Assembly (NCBI RefSeq): GCF_014596445.1
Contig: NZ_MECL01000171.1
Location: 1-42,984, forward strand
Length of the DNA stretch: 42,984 nt
Direction of reading: 5' to 3'
DNA from: Streptomyces sp. CBMA29
GTDB lineage: Bacteria; Actinomycetota; Actinomycetes; Streptomycetales; Streptomycetaceae
How positions within the stretch are numbered: the stretch's first letter is position 1; the number at the start of each line of letters is the position of its first letter. The position numbers and the translations under genes were made by a program. This document shows, in pieces, positions 33,501 to 40,722 of the stretch. The notes beneath the pieces were generated by a model. The model was not told the DNA's origin. It worked only from the letters and a program-made list of their open reading frames with translations, and ran no database searches.

Positions 33501-34760
33501 ATGTCCGCATCCACCCTCGCGCGCGCGGCCGGGCTGCTGGCCGCCGCCGTGACCCTGCTCGCGCTGCCGGGCACCGCCTCGGCGTCGAGCCCCGCCGCCG
33601 ACGGCCGCGGCACCCCGACCCGTATGACGCACCCGGATCAGGACCACGCCGGATCAGGACTTGCGCATCTGAGCACGGGAACGATGTCGGCGTCCGCGCA
33701 GGCGGCCGTCAGTACGGGTCCGGCCGGTCTTGACGTCAGCGGCTACCAGGGCAACGTCGACTGGGCGTCCGTCAAGAGCAAGGGCGCCGCCTTCGCCTAC
33801 GTCAAGGCCACCGAAGGCACCACGTACACGAGCCCGAACTTCTCCCAGCAGTACACCGGCTCCTCCAACGCCGGGCTGATCCGCGGCGCCTACCACTTCG
33901 CGCTGCCGAACAATTCGAGCGGTACGGCACAGGCCGACTGGTTCGTCGGCCACGGAGGCGGCTGGAGCGCCGACGGCAAGACGCTGCCGCCCGCGCTGGA
34001 CATCGAGTACAACCCGTACGGGGCCACCTGCTACGGGCTGAGCCAAAGCGCGATGGTGAGCTGGATCCGGGACTTCAGCAACGAGGTGCGCACCAAGACC
34101 GGGCGCTACCCGACGATCTACACCACCACCGACTGGTGGACCTCGTGCACCGGCAACAACAGCGGCTTCGGCGCCACCAATCCGCTGTGGGTGGCCCGTT
34201 ACACCAGCAGCCCCGGCGCGCTGCCGGCCGGCTGGTCGGCCCAGACGATCTGGCAGTACGCCGACTCCGGCACCTTCCCCGGTGACCAGGACACCTTCAA
34301 CGGTTCCCTCGCCGACCTCCAGAACTTCGCCAAGGGCAGCGGCTACAACCCGCCGCCGACCACGAGTTGGCCGACCGTCCAGCAGGGCGCGAGCGGCGAG
34401 CGCGTCAAGACGGTCCAGTACCTGCTCAACGCGCACGGCTCGTCGCTGGCCGTCGACGGCTCCTTCGGCGCCGGTACGAACACCGCCGTCCGCTCCTTCC
34501 AGTCCGCCCACGGCCTCACCGCCGACGGCGTCGTCGGCCCCAACACCTGGCAGGCCCTGATCGTCACCGTGCAGCAGGGCTCGTCGGGCGCCGCGGTCCA
34601 GGCCGTCCAGAGCCAGCTCAACGCCCACGGCTCGTCCCTGGCCGTCGACGGCTCCTTCGGCGCCGGCACGAACACCGCCGTCCGCTCCTTCCAGTCCGCC
34701 CACAGCCTCTCCGCGGACGGCGTCGTCGGCCCCAACACCTGGCAGGCCCTAGTCTCCTGA
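33501..34760 (+). CDS. Secreted GH25 muramidase with two peptidoglycan-binding repeats
   Basis: A 419-residue exported lysozyme. The signal peptide is MSASTLARAAGLLAAAVTLL with ALPGTASASS cleavage. The GH25 domain (about 75-280) begins GLDVSGYQGNVDWASVKSKG and includes FAYVKATEG, RGAYHFALP and PALDIEYNPYG with the catalytic Asp/Glu pair; WVARYTS and IWQYADSGTFPG follow. Two PG_binding_1 domains close it: LAVDGSFGAGTNTAVRSFQS occurs twice, 64 residues (192 bp) apart, in almost identical DNA. ATG 33501 has GGGAG 5 nt upstream. Family enzymes cut the MurNAc-GlcNAc bond of cell walls, for remodelling or attack on other cells. Confidence 0.94.
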   Translation: MSASTLARAAGLLAAAVTLLALPGTASASSPAADGRGTPTRMTHPDQDHAGSGLAHLSTGTMSASAQAAVSTGPAGLDVSGYQGNVDWASVKSKGAAFAYVKATEGTTYTSPNFSQQYTGSSNAGLIRGAYHFALPNNSSGTAQADWFVGHGGGWSADGKTLPPALDIEYNPYGATCYGLSQSAMVSWIRDFSNEVRTKTGRYPTIYTTTDWWTSCTGNNSGFGATNPLWVARYTSSPGALPAGWSAQTIWQYADSGTFPGDQDTFNGSLADLQNFAKGSGYNPPPTTSWPTVQQGASGERVKTVQYLLNAHGSSLAVDGSFGAGTNTAVRSFQSAHGLTADGVVGPNTWQALIVTVQQGSSGAAVQAVQSQLNAHGSSLAVDGSFGAGTNTAVRSFQSAHSLSADGVVGPNTWQALVS

Positions 34761-34781
34761 CCCGAACCTCCCGCAAGCACC

Positions 34782-34820
34782 CGGCACCCCGATCCGCGCT
34801 TTTCTGCGACCGGGGTGCCG
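34782..34820. terminator. Two-way terminator-like hairpin between GH25 and DUF397 genes
   Basis: CGGCACCCCG (34782-34791) pairs with CGGGGTGCCG (34811-34820), loop 19 nt containing CTTTTC. It lies between the GH25 stop and the stop of the last leftward DUF397 gene. Confidence 0.65.
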
Positions 34821-34830
34821 CGCTCACTCT

Positions 34831-35040
34831 CTACCGCCCGCCGAACTCGCCGTCCGCGACGCCCCGCACGAACGCACCGAACTCACCCGGCGTGAAGAGC
34901 AAGGCCGGACCGGTCGGGTTCTTACTGTCGCGCATCGCGACCCGGCGGTCGCCAAGGAGGGCGACCTCTACGCACTGACCGTTGTTCTGCGAACGGCTGG
35001 ACTTACGCCACACCACGCCCGTCAGCTCTGAACTCATCAT
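34831..35040 (-). CDS. DUF397 protein, type A, copy 1
   Basis: A 69-residue protein with the DUF397 pattern: VVWRKSSRSQNNGQCVEVAL, then DRRVAMRDSKNPTGPALLF, then PGEFGAFVRGVADGEFGG. DUF397 proteins are small partners of Scr1/WhiJ-type HTH regulators in streptomycetes and influence development and antibiotic production. ATG 35040 (MMSSEL) has AGGGAG 8-9 nt upstream. It is the last of four DUF397 genes read leftward and nearly identical to copy 2 (35379-35585). Confidence 0.88.
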   Translation of the reverse strand: MMSSELTGVVWRKSSRSQNNGQCVEVALLGDRRVAMRDSKNPTGPALLFTPGEFGAFVRGVADGEFGGR

Positions 35041-35143
35041 TGCTGTAGCTCCCTTGCCACTTGGGTGACCTGAAGCACAACAGCGCCCGACCCACTTGGA
35101 CGTCAGACGCTGTTGATGCCGTGCGGCACGCGTGCTACCGCCA

Positions 35144-35347
35144 CTACTCGCCGAACTCGCCGTCCATAACGCCCCGCACGAACGCACCGAACTCACCCGG
35201 CGCGAACACCAGCGCCGGACCGGCCGGGTTCTTACTGTCGCGCATGGCGACAGCCTCACCGACGAACGCTATCTCGACGCACTCGCCTTGGCCGTTGCTG
35301 TAGCTCGACTTGAACCACGTCGCCGTGGTCAGATCGCCGTCGCTCAC
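35144..35347 (-). CDS. DUF397 protein, type B, copy 1
   Basis: A 67-residue DUF397 protein: LTTATWFKSSYSNGQGECVE, IAFVGEAVAMRDSKNPAGPA, LVFAPGEFGAFVRGVMDGEF. It differs from type A in its head and in GEAVAMRD replacing GDRRVAMRD. GTG 35347 has AAGGAG about 10 nt upstream. It lies 103 nt before type A copy 1. Its closest relative is type B copy 2. Confidence 0.88.
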   Translation of the reverse strand: MSDGDLTTATWFKSSYSNGQGECVEIAFVGEAVAMRDSKNPAGPALVFAPGEFGAFVRGVMDGEFGE

Positions 35348-35378
35348 TTGGACCACTCCTTTTACGGCATGCGCGCCG

Positions 35379-35585
35379 CTACTCGCCGAATTCGCCGTCT
35401 GCGATGCCCTGCACGAACGCACCGAACTCACCCGGCGCGAACACCAGCGCCGGACCGGTCGGGTTCTTGCTGTCGCGCATCGCGACCCGGCGGTCGCCCA
35501 GGAAGGCGACCTCTACACACTGACCGTTGTTCTGCGAACGGCTGGACTTACGCCACACCACGCCCGTCAGCTCTGAACTCTTCAC
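35379..35585 (-). CDS. DUF397 protein, type A, copy 2
   Basis: A 68-residue DUF397 protein almost identical to type A copy 1: VVWRKSSRSQNNGQCVEVAF, LGDRRVAMRDSKNPTGPALV, PGEFGAFVQGIADGEFGE. GTG 35585 (VKSSEL) has AAGGGGGT 7 nt upstream, whereas copy 1 starts with ATG, so the ribosome sites have begun to diverge. It is separated by 31 nt from type B copy 1 downstream. Confidence 0.88.
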   Translation of the reverse strand: MKSSELTGVVWRKSSRSQNNGQCVEVAFLGDRRVAMRDSKNPTGPALVFAPGEFGAFVQGIADGEFGE

Positions 35586-35692
35586 TGCCGTAACCCCCTT
35601 ACTGGTAGGCCAGTTGCCCTGAAGCACAACAGCGCCCGGCCCACTTGGACGTCGGACGCTGTTGATGCCATGCGGCACGCGTGCTGCCGCCA

Positions 35693-35896
35693 CTACTCGC
35701 CGAACTCGCCGTCCATGACGCCCCGCACGAACGCACCGAACTCACCCGGCGCGAACACCAGCGCCGGACCGGTCGGGTTCTTACTGTCGCGCATCGCGAC
35801 CGCCTCACCGACGAACGCTATCTCGACACACTCGCCGGTGCCGTTGCTATAGCTCGACTTGAACCACGTCGCCGTGGTCAGATCGCCGTTACTCAC
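35693..35896 (-). CDS. DUF397 protein, type B, copy 2
   Basis: A 67-residue DUF397 protein: LTTATWFKSSYSNGTGECVE, IAFVGEAVAMRDSKNPTGPA, ending FVRGVMDGEFGE. GTG 35896 overlaps the stop of the HTH regulator as GTGA, with AGGGAG at 8 nt, so this copy is translationally coupled to the regulator and is its direct partner. The in-frame GTG 35905 lies too close to that site. Confidence 0.9.
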   Translation of the reverse strand: MSNGDLTTATWFKSSYSNGTGECVEIAFVGEAVAMRDSKNPTGPALVFAPGEFGAFVRGVMDGEFGE

Positions 35897-36777
35897 TTGC
35901 GCCACTCCCTAACAGCGTCAGCGATGAACTTCTTACTTGCGGCCTCGCTTAGCGAGGTGCGCTGGATGTGGTTGAACGCCTGCTCGTACCGTTCCACTTC
36001 GTGCGGCTTCTCGAGGTAAAGGGCTCCGACATGCCCTTCGATGTAGATGGTGGTCGGCTCGGTCGGCATCCCAGTGCCGTTGATCGGGAACTCCAGCATG
36101 ATGAAGGGACCGGAAGTGACGCCGTGATGCATGCCGAGCGCAAACGGCATCACCCGCACCGCCAGGTTGGGCAGTTCGCCCACCTCAAGCAGGTGGGCCA
36201 GTTGGTCAGCCATGATCTGCTCGCTGCCGATCGGCCGCCGGATCACCGCTTCGTTCAGCACCACCCCCAGACCGGGCGGGTCGGTCACCCGGGTGAGGAG
36301 TGCCTGCCGCTCGATGCGGAGTTGAACTCGTCGCTCGATATCCTGCTCGGTCAGTTCCGGGTGGTCTGTCTGAATCAGCGTCCGGGCGTAGTCATCGGTC
36401 TGAAGAAGCCCTGGCACCAACTCTGAGTGGTAGATGGACAGTGCGGTAGCCGACTCTTCCAAGCTGATGTACACGTCGAGCCACGCCGGGATGACGTCGC
36501 CGTAACTGTGCCACCACCCCTTGGCCTTCGTCTCCTTGGCGAGCGCCATGAGCGCGGCCGTGAGGTCGTCGCCCGCTCCGTAGACACGGCCCATGGTCTC
36601 AACGTCGTGGCTACGAAGCGATGTCTGGCCCGTCTCAATCCGCCAGATCTTCGCCTCCGACCACTCCAAGGCTTCCGCCGCCACCTTGACCGTCATTCGC
36701 GCCTTGCCGCGCAATTCCCTCAGGTAGCGCCCCAGTTGACGCCGGGGCACGGTTGACCCGCCCATTCCGTCCGCCAT
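35893..36777 (-). CDS. Scr1/WhiJ-type helix-turn-helix regulator
   Basis: A 294-residue protein. The XRE-type HTH (about 10-70) reads RRQLGRYLRELRGKARMTVK, AAEALEWSEAKIWRIETGQT and DVETMGRVYGAGD. The rest is the Scr1/DUF5753 domain: LEESATALSIYHSELVPGLL, QTDDYARTLIQ, RIERQALLTR, PNLAVRVMPFALGMHHGVTS and FIMLEFP. Such regulators work with DUF397 partners (as in the Scr1/Scr2 and whiJ loci of S. coelicolor) and control differentiation and secondary metabolism. ATG 36777 has GAGGGAGGG about 5 nt upstream. Its stop overlaps the first DUF397 gene. A TTGCAT-17-CATCAA promoter candidate lies at about 36785-36820 leftward. Confidence 0.92.
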   Translation of the reverse strand: MADGMGGSTVPRRQLGRYLRELRGKARMTVKVAAEALEWSEAKIWRIETGQTSLRSHDVETMGRVYGAGDDLTAALMALAKETKAKGWWHSYGDVIPAWLDVYISLEESATALSIYHSELVPGLLQTDDYARTLIQTDHPELTEQDIERRVQLRIERQALLTRVTDPPGLGVVLNEAVIRRPIGSEQIMADQLAHLLEVGELPNLAVRVMPFALGMHHGVTSGPFIMLEFPINGTGMPTEPTTIYIEGHVGALYLEKPHEVERYEQAFNHIQRTSLSEAASKKFIADAVREWRK

Positions 36778-36995
36778 CCACCCTCCCTCATTTTGATGGT
36801 GCGCGTTCCCTCGATATGCAAGCACCTGTGCCGTGGCATCGCAATGGTGGCCACCCGCAGGGGTGATCGCAAGCTGAAGCCTTGCACATTGAGAGACCCC
36901 GGTGTTTGGCTCGTACTACGCCGGGTTGGTGGCACGGGCCTTCAGCCGCATGCCGATCACCCCCGGTTTCCAGCACCAGGGAAGGCGGCTTCGCC

Positions 36996-37349
36996 ATGCA
37001 ACCACTCGCTCCCCCTGCCCGAGACGTAAAGGGCAGGCCGCCCATCTACGGCTACATGCGGGCGTACGACAGCACGCCGGAGGACGAGGTCATGAGGGAC
37101 GAGCTGCGGCTCTTCCGGTGGGCGCAGGTGGAGGGTTACGACCTGGCGGCCGTCTACCAGGAGTTAGAGGAAGGCAGCATCGCCGTGCTGACCGAGCTGG
37201 TCGAAGAGCTGAAGCGCAACGGCGACCGCATGGTGGTCGTGCCGTCCGTCGAGCACTTCGGTGACAGCTCTCTGCTCCAGGAGCACCTGTGGGCGTACGT
37301 CGTGCACACCGCCAACGCCGAGGTGTTCGAGGCGGTGGGTCCGCGATGA
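36996..37349 (+). CDS. Serine-recombinase-like small protein lacking the catalytic serine
   Basis: A 117-residue protein shaped like the N-terminal resolvase domain: PPIYGYMRAYDSTPEDEVMR, RLFRWAQVEGYDLAAVYQEL, VEELKRNGDRMVVVPSVEHF, GDSSLLQEHLWAYV. Resolvases have Y-x-R-V-S with the nucleophilic Ser two residues after Arg; here that position is Tyr (YMRAYDS). The DNA-binding and long coiled regions are absent. It is therefore probably not a recombinase but a domesticated fold used for binding. ATG 36996 has only a distant GGAAGG. Its stop overlaps the start of the ATPase gene (ATGA). It is divergent from the HTH regulator. Confidence 0.6.
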   Translation: MQPLAPPARDVKGRPPIYGYMRAYDSTPEDEVMRDELRLFRWAQVEGYDLAAVYQELEEGSIAVLTELVEELKRNGDRMVVVPSVEHFGDSSLLQEHLWAYVVHTANAEVFEAVGPR

Positions 37350-38113
37350 CTACGCCGCCAACGCCACCCGCGCCGCGAGGCCAACGCGTCGCCCGCGCCA
37401 CGCTGAAGGCGGCGTTCGGGTCGGTCGGGCTGGCGCGGGAGTTCGTCCGGAAGACGCTGGGGGACTGGCAGGTCGCGGATCAGATCGACATCGCCGAGCT
37501 GGTGGTCTCGGAGCTGGCGACCAACGCGGTCAAGAGCGCCGACGCCATGGCCAGGGACATTGGAGTACAACTCCGTTCCGTGGAGCGCGCGTTGTACATC
37601 GAGGTGTGGGACGGGGGCGACGGGACGCCCGGCATTCCGGAGCAGACCCTCGACGCCGAGGGCGGACGCGGCCTCTTTCTCGTGGCGTCGCTGAGCACGC
37701 GGTGGGGCGTCCACCGCCCCGCGGTCGGCGGCAAGATCGTCTGGTCCGAACTGACGCTCACGGAACCGGCGCAGCCGCCGTTCCTCGTCGAGGACGAGCT
37801 GCCGGTACGTGATCCGGGCAGGCGGCAGACCACGGTCGGCTCCGGGCCGGAGCCCGTGCACATCGCGCTCACGCAGCGCGCCGAAGACGGCTTCCGACCG
37901 ATGAGGCGGGAGTGTGGTCAAGGGCCCGGTAGCCAAGTGGCCCACTGTCCACGAAACCCAGGGCTTGCCACTGGATCTGGACTGCGCCTGGAAGTCCCAG
38001 AGCCCCCAATCCCTCCATGGAGCGGGTCAGTCGGCGTACAGCGCCCGTACCCGAATCAAGTCCGGGTCGGCCACGCCGTACGTGCCCTCTGCGGCAGTGA
38101 GATTCTCGCGTAG
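37346..38113 (+). CDS. RsbW-like ATP-binding (HATPase_c) regulatory protein with a long tail
   Basis: Residues 10-140 are a GHKL ATPase of the anti-sigma/SpoIIAB type: FGSVGLAREFVRKTLGDWQV, IAELVVSELATNAVKSAD (N box), YIEVWDGGDGTPGIPEQ (G1) and AEGGRGLFLVASLSTRWGVH (G2). In streptomycetes such stand-alone ATPases are a regular part of whiJ/abaA-like clusters beside HTH and DUF397 genes. The family normally ends near residue 145 (KIVWSELTL); here about 105 further residues of low order follow, and the last 87 bp overlap the 3' end of the opposing NLR gene. ATG 37346 overlaps the upstream stop. The tail may be read-through of a lost stop. Confidence 0.8.
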   Translation: MTTPPTPPAPRGQRVARATLKAAFGSVGLAREFVRKTLGDWQVADQIDIAELVVSELATNAVKSADAMARDIGVQLRSVERALYIEVWDGGDGTPGIPEQTLDAEGGRGLFLVASLSTRWGVHRPAVGGKIVWSELTLTEPAQPPFLVEDELPVRDPGRRQTTVGSGPEPVHIALTQRAEDGFRPMRRECGQGPGSQVAHCPRNPGLATGSGLRLEVPEPPIPPWSGSVGVQRPYPNQVRVGHAVRALCGSEILA

Positions 38114-40312
38114 AAGCTGCTGCGCCTCGGAGTGTTCGCCGGCTGCGGCGAGGCGTTCGGCGAGAAGGATGCGGGCCTTCGTCGTGAGGGGGTGCTCGAG
38201 TCCGAGGAGGCGTTCGCGGCCCGCTACGGCTTCGCGCATCATGATTACCGCTTCCTCGTAGCGCTCGCCCAGCATCAGGGCCCAACTGAGGACCAGCTTG
38301 GCGGAGTAAACCAGTGGGTGGTCTGCGCCATGAAGGCGGACGCGGGCCTCCACGGCCCGGCACGCTGCGGCCTCGGCTTCTTCAGGAGTGGCAGTGTGGA
38401 GCAGGCCCAAGGCGTAATTACTGTAAGCGATGACGGTTACGGGGTGTTCGTGGCCAAGGGTGCGCTCGCAACTGGCCACAGTGTCGGGGCCTTCGCGTGC
38501 GAAGGCGTCGGTGTGGCCTGTTTCGGCGAGGAATTCCAGATTCAGGGCGCGGCTCTTCAGGGTGTCGACGTGGTCGTCGCCCAGGACTCGGCGCTGGCCG
38601 TCAATAGCGCCGCTGAGGCACCTCAGGCTTTCGTCGTGCCGACCCAGGAGGAAGAGCGGCAGGCTCAGCAGCGCGGCCGTGCGCAAGGTGTCGGGGTGTT
38701 CACCGCCCAGGACCGCCGTACGCTCGTGGTGGACGCTGCGCAGGAGCTGTTCGGCTTCGGAAAGTCTGCCCAGTCGGCGGAGTGAATCACCCTGCTGATG
38801 ACGGGCGGTGAGGGTGTCGGGGTGCGCCGCCCCCTGGAGGCGTTGGGAGGTGTCGCCTGCGAGGGTCGCGAGGGCGATCGCGGCGGCGTAGTCGCCTGTT
38901 TCATGGACGCATTGGGCGACCTGCACGGCAGTGCCGACAGCCGGGGAGACGGTGATCTCATCGACGTGTCGCAGTAGCGCGGTGATGTGCGGAGTGATGA
39001 GCCTGAGTTGCTCAACATCGGTGGGCGCGGCGTCCTGCGTCGGGGCGACCGCTCGCAGCATGGTGGTGGCGACGCGTAGGTAGCCGGGACGCAGCGCCGC
39101 TGGGATGCCGCCGTGCACGCTTTCCAGCAGGAGGCCGTGCACTTGGATGCAGCGAACCTCACCGGAGCCCCCGTACAAGGATGCCAGGGAGTGATCCAGC
39201 AGACCTCGTAGCGCTGATTCCAACTGAGCTGCTTGTAAAGGGGGTTCGAGCGATTCCAGGTCGGCTGTGCTGACGGCACCGCGGGCGAAGACCGTCAACG
39301 GCAGGGGATCCGCGGCGAAACAGGACAGGAGTCTCAGCAACGTGGTGGCCTCGGGCACACCTTGAGCAGTGAGGTTGTCGAGAGTGAGCTGCCAGGTTCG
39401 GGAAACCAGATGCCGGGAGTCCCGAGTCTGTGCGCCTTGGTCGATCAGGCCGGCGGCGTCGTCTTGTAGGCGATCGTGGTAGTCGCTCATCGTCCACGAC
39501 TCCAGGAGTTGGTGGGCCAGATAGGAACCGGCGAGGCTCAACGCCAGCGGAAGGCAGCCCAGCCGACGGGCTACGGACTTCGCATCCTGGAGGCTTCCCG
39601 CGTCCGGGGCGAGATCGCACAAGACCTGCGCGGCGTCGTCCAACGGCAGGACATCGAGCCGGTGCAGCCTGGCGTCGCGCCACAGCGCGGCGGTGGAGCG
39701 GCGGGAGGTGACCAGGACTGTTCCGGCCGCGCTCGCACGCAGCCAACCGCCTTCCTCCAGGAGACCGGGCTCGTCGGCGTTGTCGATGACCAGCAGCCAG
39801 GGTCGGGAGGAGCGGTCCAAGTAGTGCCACGCCAAGTCGGCAGCGGCGCGCTGGCCGAGCTGGGCGGCGGCCACCTCCCCCGGAGCCGCACCACGGTCGG
39901 CGGCGACAGCGAGCATCGCCGCGCGTAGCGTCGTTCGGTCCGAGGCGCTCACCCATAGCGCCACTCGGTCCTGGTTCAGGGCCTCCTGAAAGGCCCAGTG
40001 TGCAAGCGTGGTCTTTCCGCAGCCGCCCATGCCATGGACGACGTGGATGCCGTGGCCCTCGCCGATCGCCGCAGTGAGTGCGGCACGCAGGCCCGATCGA
40101 TTGCGGAGGACCTTCGGGGCCCCTTCGGCCAGGGCGACACGTACGGAATCCGGCCCCGGCCAGCGGCCACCTGTGGTGGGCTGTGGGTAGTGGTGATGAT
40201 GCTCGGTAATCAGCTGATCGCGGGCCGCCTGGTAGACGCGGCCCTGGTCGGACGCCTGGCCTTCGACGGAGGTGCTGGACGCCGGGAAGTCGTCCGAGCC
40301 TGCCGGGTTCAC
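38027..40312 (-). CDS. NLR-like STAND NTPase: N-terminal amyloid-like motif, NB-ARC, TPR repeats
   Basis: A 761-residue protein. Residues 24-37 are GRVYQAARDQLITE followed by HHHHY, nearly the same as the C-terminus of the upstream protein. NB-ARC follows: Walker A VVHGMGGCGKTTLAHWAF (about 91-108), Walker B RPWLLVIDNADEPGLL (~170-185), sensor TVLVTSRRST and the GLPL-type box RLGCLPLALSLAGSYLA. From about 480 on are tetratricopeptide repeats with recurring 'HPDTL' turns (AAHPDTLTARHQQGDSLRRL, GEHPDTLRTAALLSL, LEHPLTTKARILLAERLAAA). Known members are sensors that oligomerise on ligand binding and seed an effector through the shared motif. GTG 40312 overlaps the effector stop (GTGA). Its 3' end overlaps the opposing ATPase gene. 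Confidence 0.88.
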   Translation of the reverse strand: MNPAGSDDFPASSTSVEGQASDQGRVYQAARDQLITEHHHHYPQPTTGGRWPGPDSVRVALAEGAPKVLRNRSGLRAALTAAIGEGHGIHVVHGMGGCGKTTLAHWAFQEALNQDRVALWVSASDRTTLRAAMLAVAADRGAAPGEVAAAQLGQRAAADLAWHYLDRSSRPWLLVIDNADEPGLLEEGGWLRASAAGTVLVTSRRSTAALWRDARLHRLDVLPLDDAAQVLCDLAPDAGSLQDAKSVARRLGCLPLALSLAGSYLAHQLLESWTMSDYHDRLQDDAAGLIDQGAQTRDSRHLVSRTWQLTLDNLTAQGVPEATTLLRLLSCFAADPLPLTVFARGAVSTADLESLEPPLQAAQLESALRGLLDHSLASLYGGSGEVRCIQVHGLLLESVHGGIPAALRPGYLRVATTMLRAVAPTQDAAPTDVEQLRLITPHITALLRHVDEITVSPAVGTAVQVAQCVHETGDYAAAIALATLAGDTSQRLQGAAHPDTLTARHQQGDSLRRLGRLSEAEQLLRSVHHERTAVLGGEHPDTLRTAALLSLPLFLLGRHDESLRCLSGAIDGQRRVLGDDHVDTLKSRALNLEFLAETGHTDAFAREGPDTVASCERTLGHEHPVTVIAYSNYALGLLHTATPEEAEAAACRAVEARVRLHGADHPLVYSAKLVLSWALMLGERYEEAVIMMREAVAGRERLLGLEHPLTTKARILLAERLAAAGEHSEAQQLLRENLTAAEGTYGVADPDLIRVRALYAD

Positions 40313-40356
40313 GCCTCGGTGATGTGCTGATCGCGGGCCGCCTGATACACCCGGCC
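40202..40356 (-). repeat. Paired coding copies of the GRVYQAARDQxITE motif
   Basis: The motif is encoded at 40315-40356 (end of the small protein) and again at 40202-40243 (start of the NLR). 13 of 14 residues are identical (His or Leu at position 11); synonymous changes are present, so the likeness is kept at the protein level. Confidence 0.85.
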
Positions 40357-40722
40357 GTGTCCGGTCGCGGTCGCCCTCATCCGAACCCCCGGGACATCGG
40401 CCGGAACCTGCGGGCTGACATCCTCCAGCAAGAGCCGCAGTTGATCGGCCACGGCAGGGTCGGCGGCCAGCAGCCTGCGGAGCCGTCCCTGCCATTCAGC
40501 GCGCAGCTCGTCTTCGGATTGGTCGTCGTGGGCGGCACGGGCCGCAATCAGGTCCGCTCGCGTTGCCTCCAGTTCGGCGTCGACGGCATCCGCGCGATCG
40601 GGGTGGACCCGCCGCCACATGGCGACAAGTCCCTCGCGGGTGCGCTGCCAGGCATCGCTAGCCATCAGCGTGACCACCGTGGTTCCCGCCGTGCCGGCCA
40701 GCGCAGCGATCTCCGGATCCAT
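40309..40722 (-). CDS. Small helical protein with C-terminal amyloid-like (BASS-type) motif, putative Bell-domain effector
   Basis: A 137-residue protein. The N-terminus is a hydrophobic helix (MDPEIAALAGTAGTTVVTLM), then amphipathic helices rich in Arg/Ala/Glu (AMWRRVHPDRADAVDAELEA, AEWQGRLRRLLAADPAVADQ). It ends with GRVYQAARDQHITEA. This order (membrane-active helical domain, linker, terminal motif shared with the adjacent NLR) fits the Bell-domain effectors of bacterial amyloid signalling, which are thought to permeabilise the cell's own membrane. ATG 40722 is chosen: GGAGGG is 4-5 nt upstream and the hydrophobic helix then is N-terminal. ATG 40872 is in frame but adds 50 atypical residues across an AT-rich, promoter-like stretch. 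Confidence 0.72.
   Translation of the reverse strand: MDPEIAALAGTAGTTVVTLMASDAWQRTREGLVAMWRRVHPDRADAVDAELEATRADLIAARAAHDDQSEDELRAEWQGRLRRLLAADPAVADQLRLLLEDVSPQVPADVPGVRMRATATGHGRVYQAARDQHITEA

Larger units (their letters stand above)
34831..35896 (-). repeat. Tandem duplication (about 549 bp) of a two-gene DUF397 module
   Basis: Type B + spacer + type A (35379-35896) is repeated as 34831-35347; matching points are 548-549 bp apart. The spacer is also copied: a stretch with CTGAAGCACAACAGCGCCCG, then CCCACTTGGACGTC and GACGCTGTTGATGCC, occurs near 35070-35118 and 35616-35665 with a few substitutions. The spacer homology argues for one duplication event, not independent acquisition. Confidence 0.85.

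Noticed and set aside
34831..35896. CRISPR-like periodicity in the DUF397 cluster
   Set aside because: The repeats are coding, about 275/549 bp apart, with no short unique spacers.
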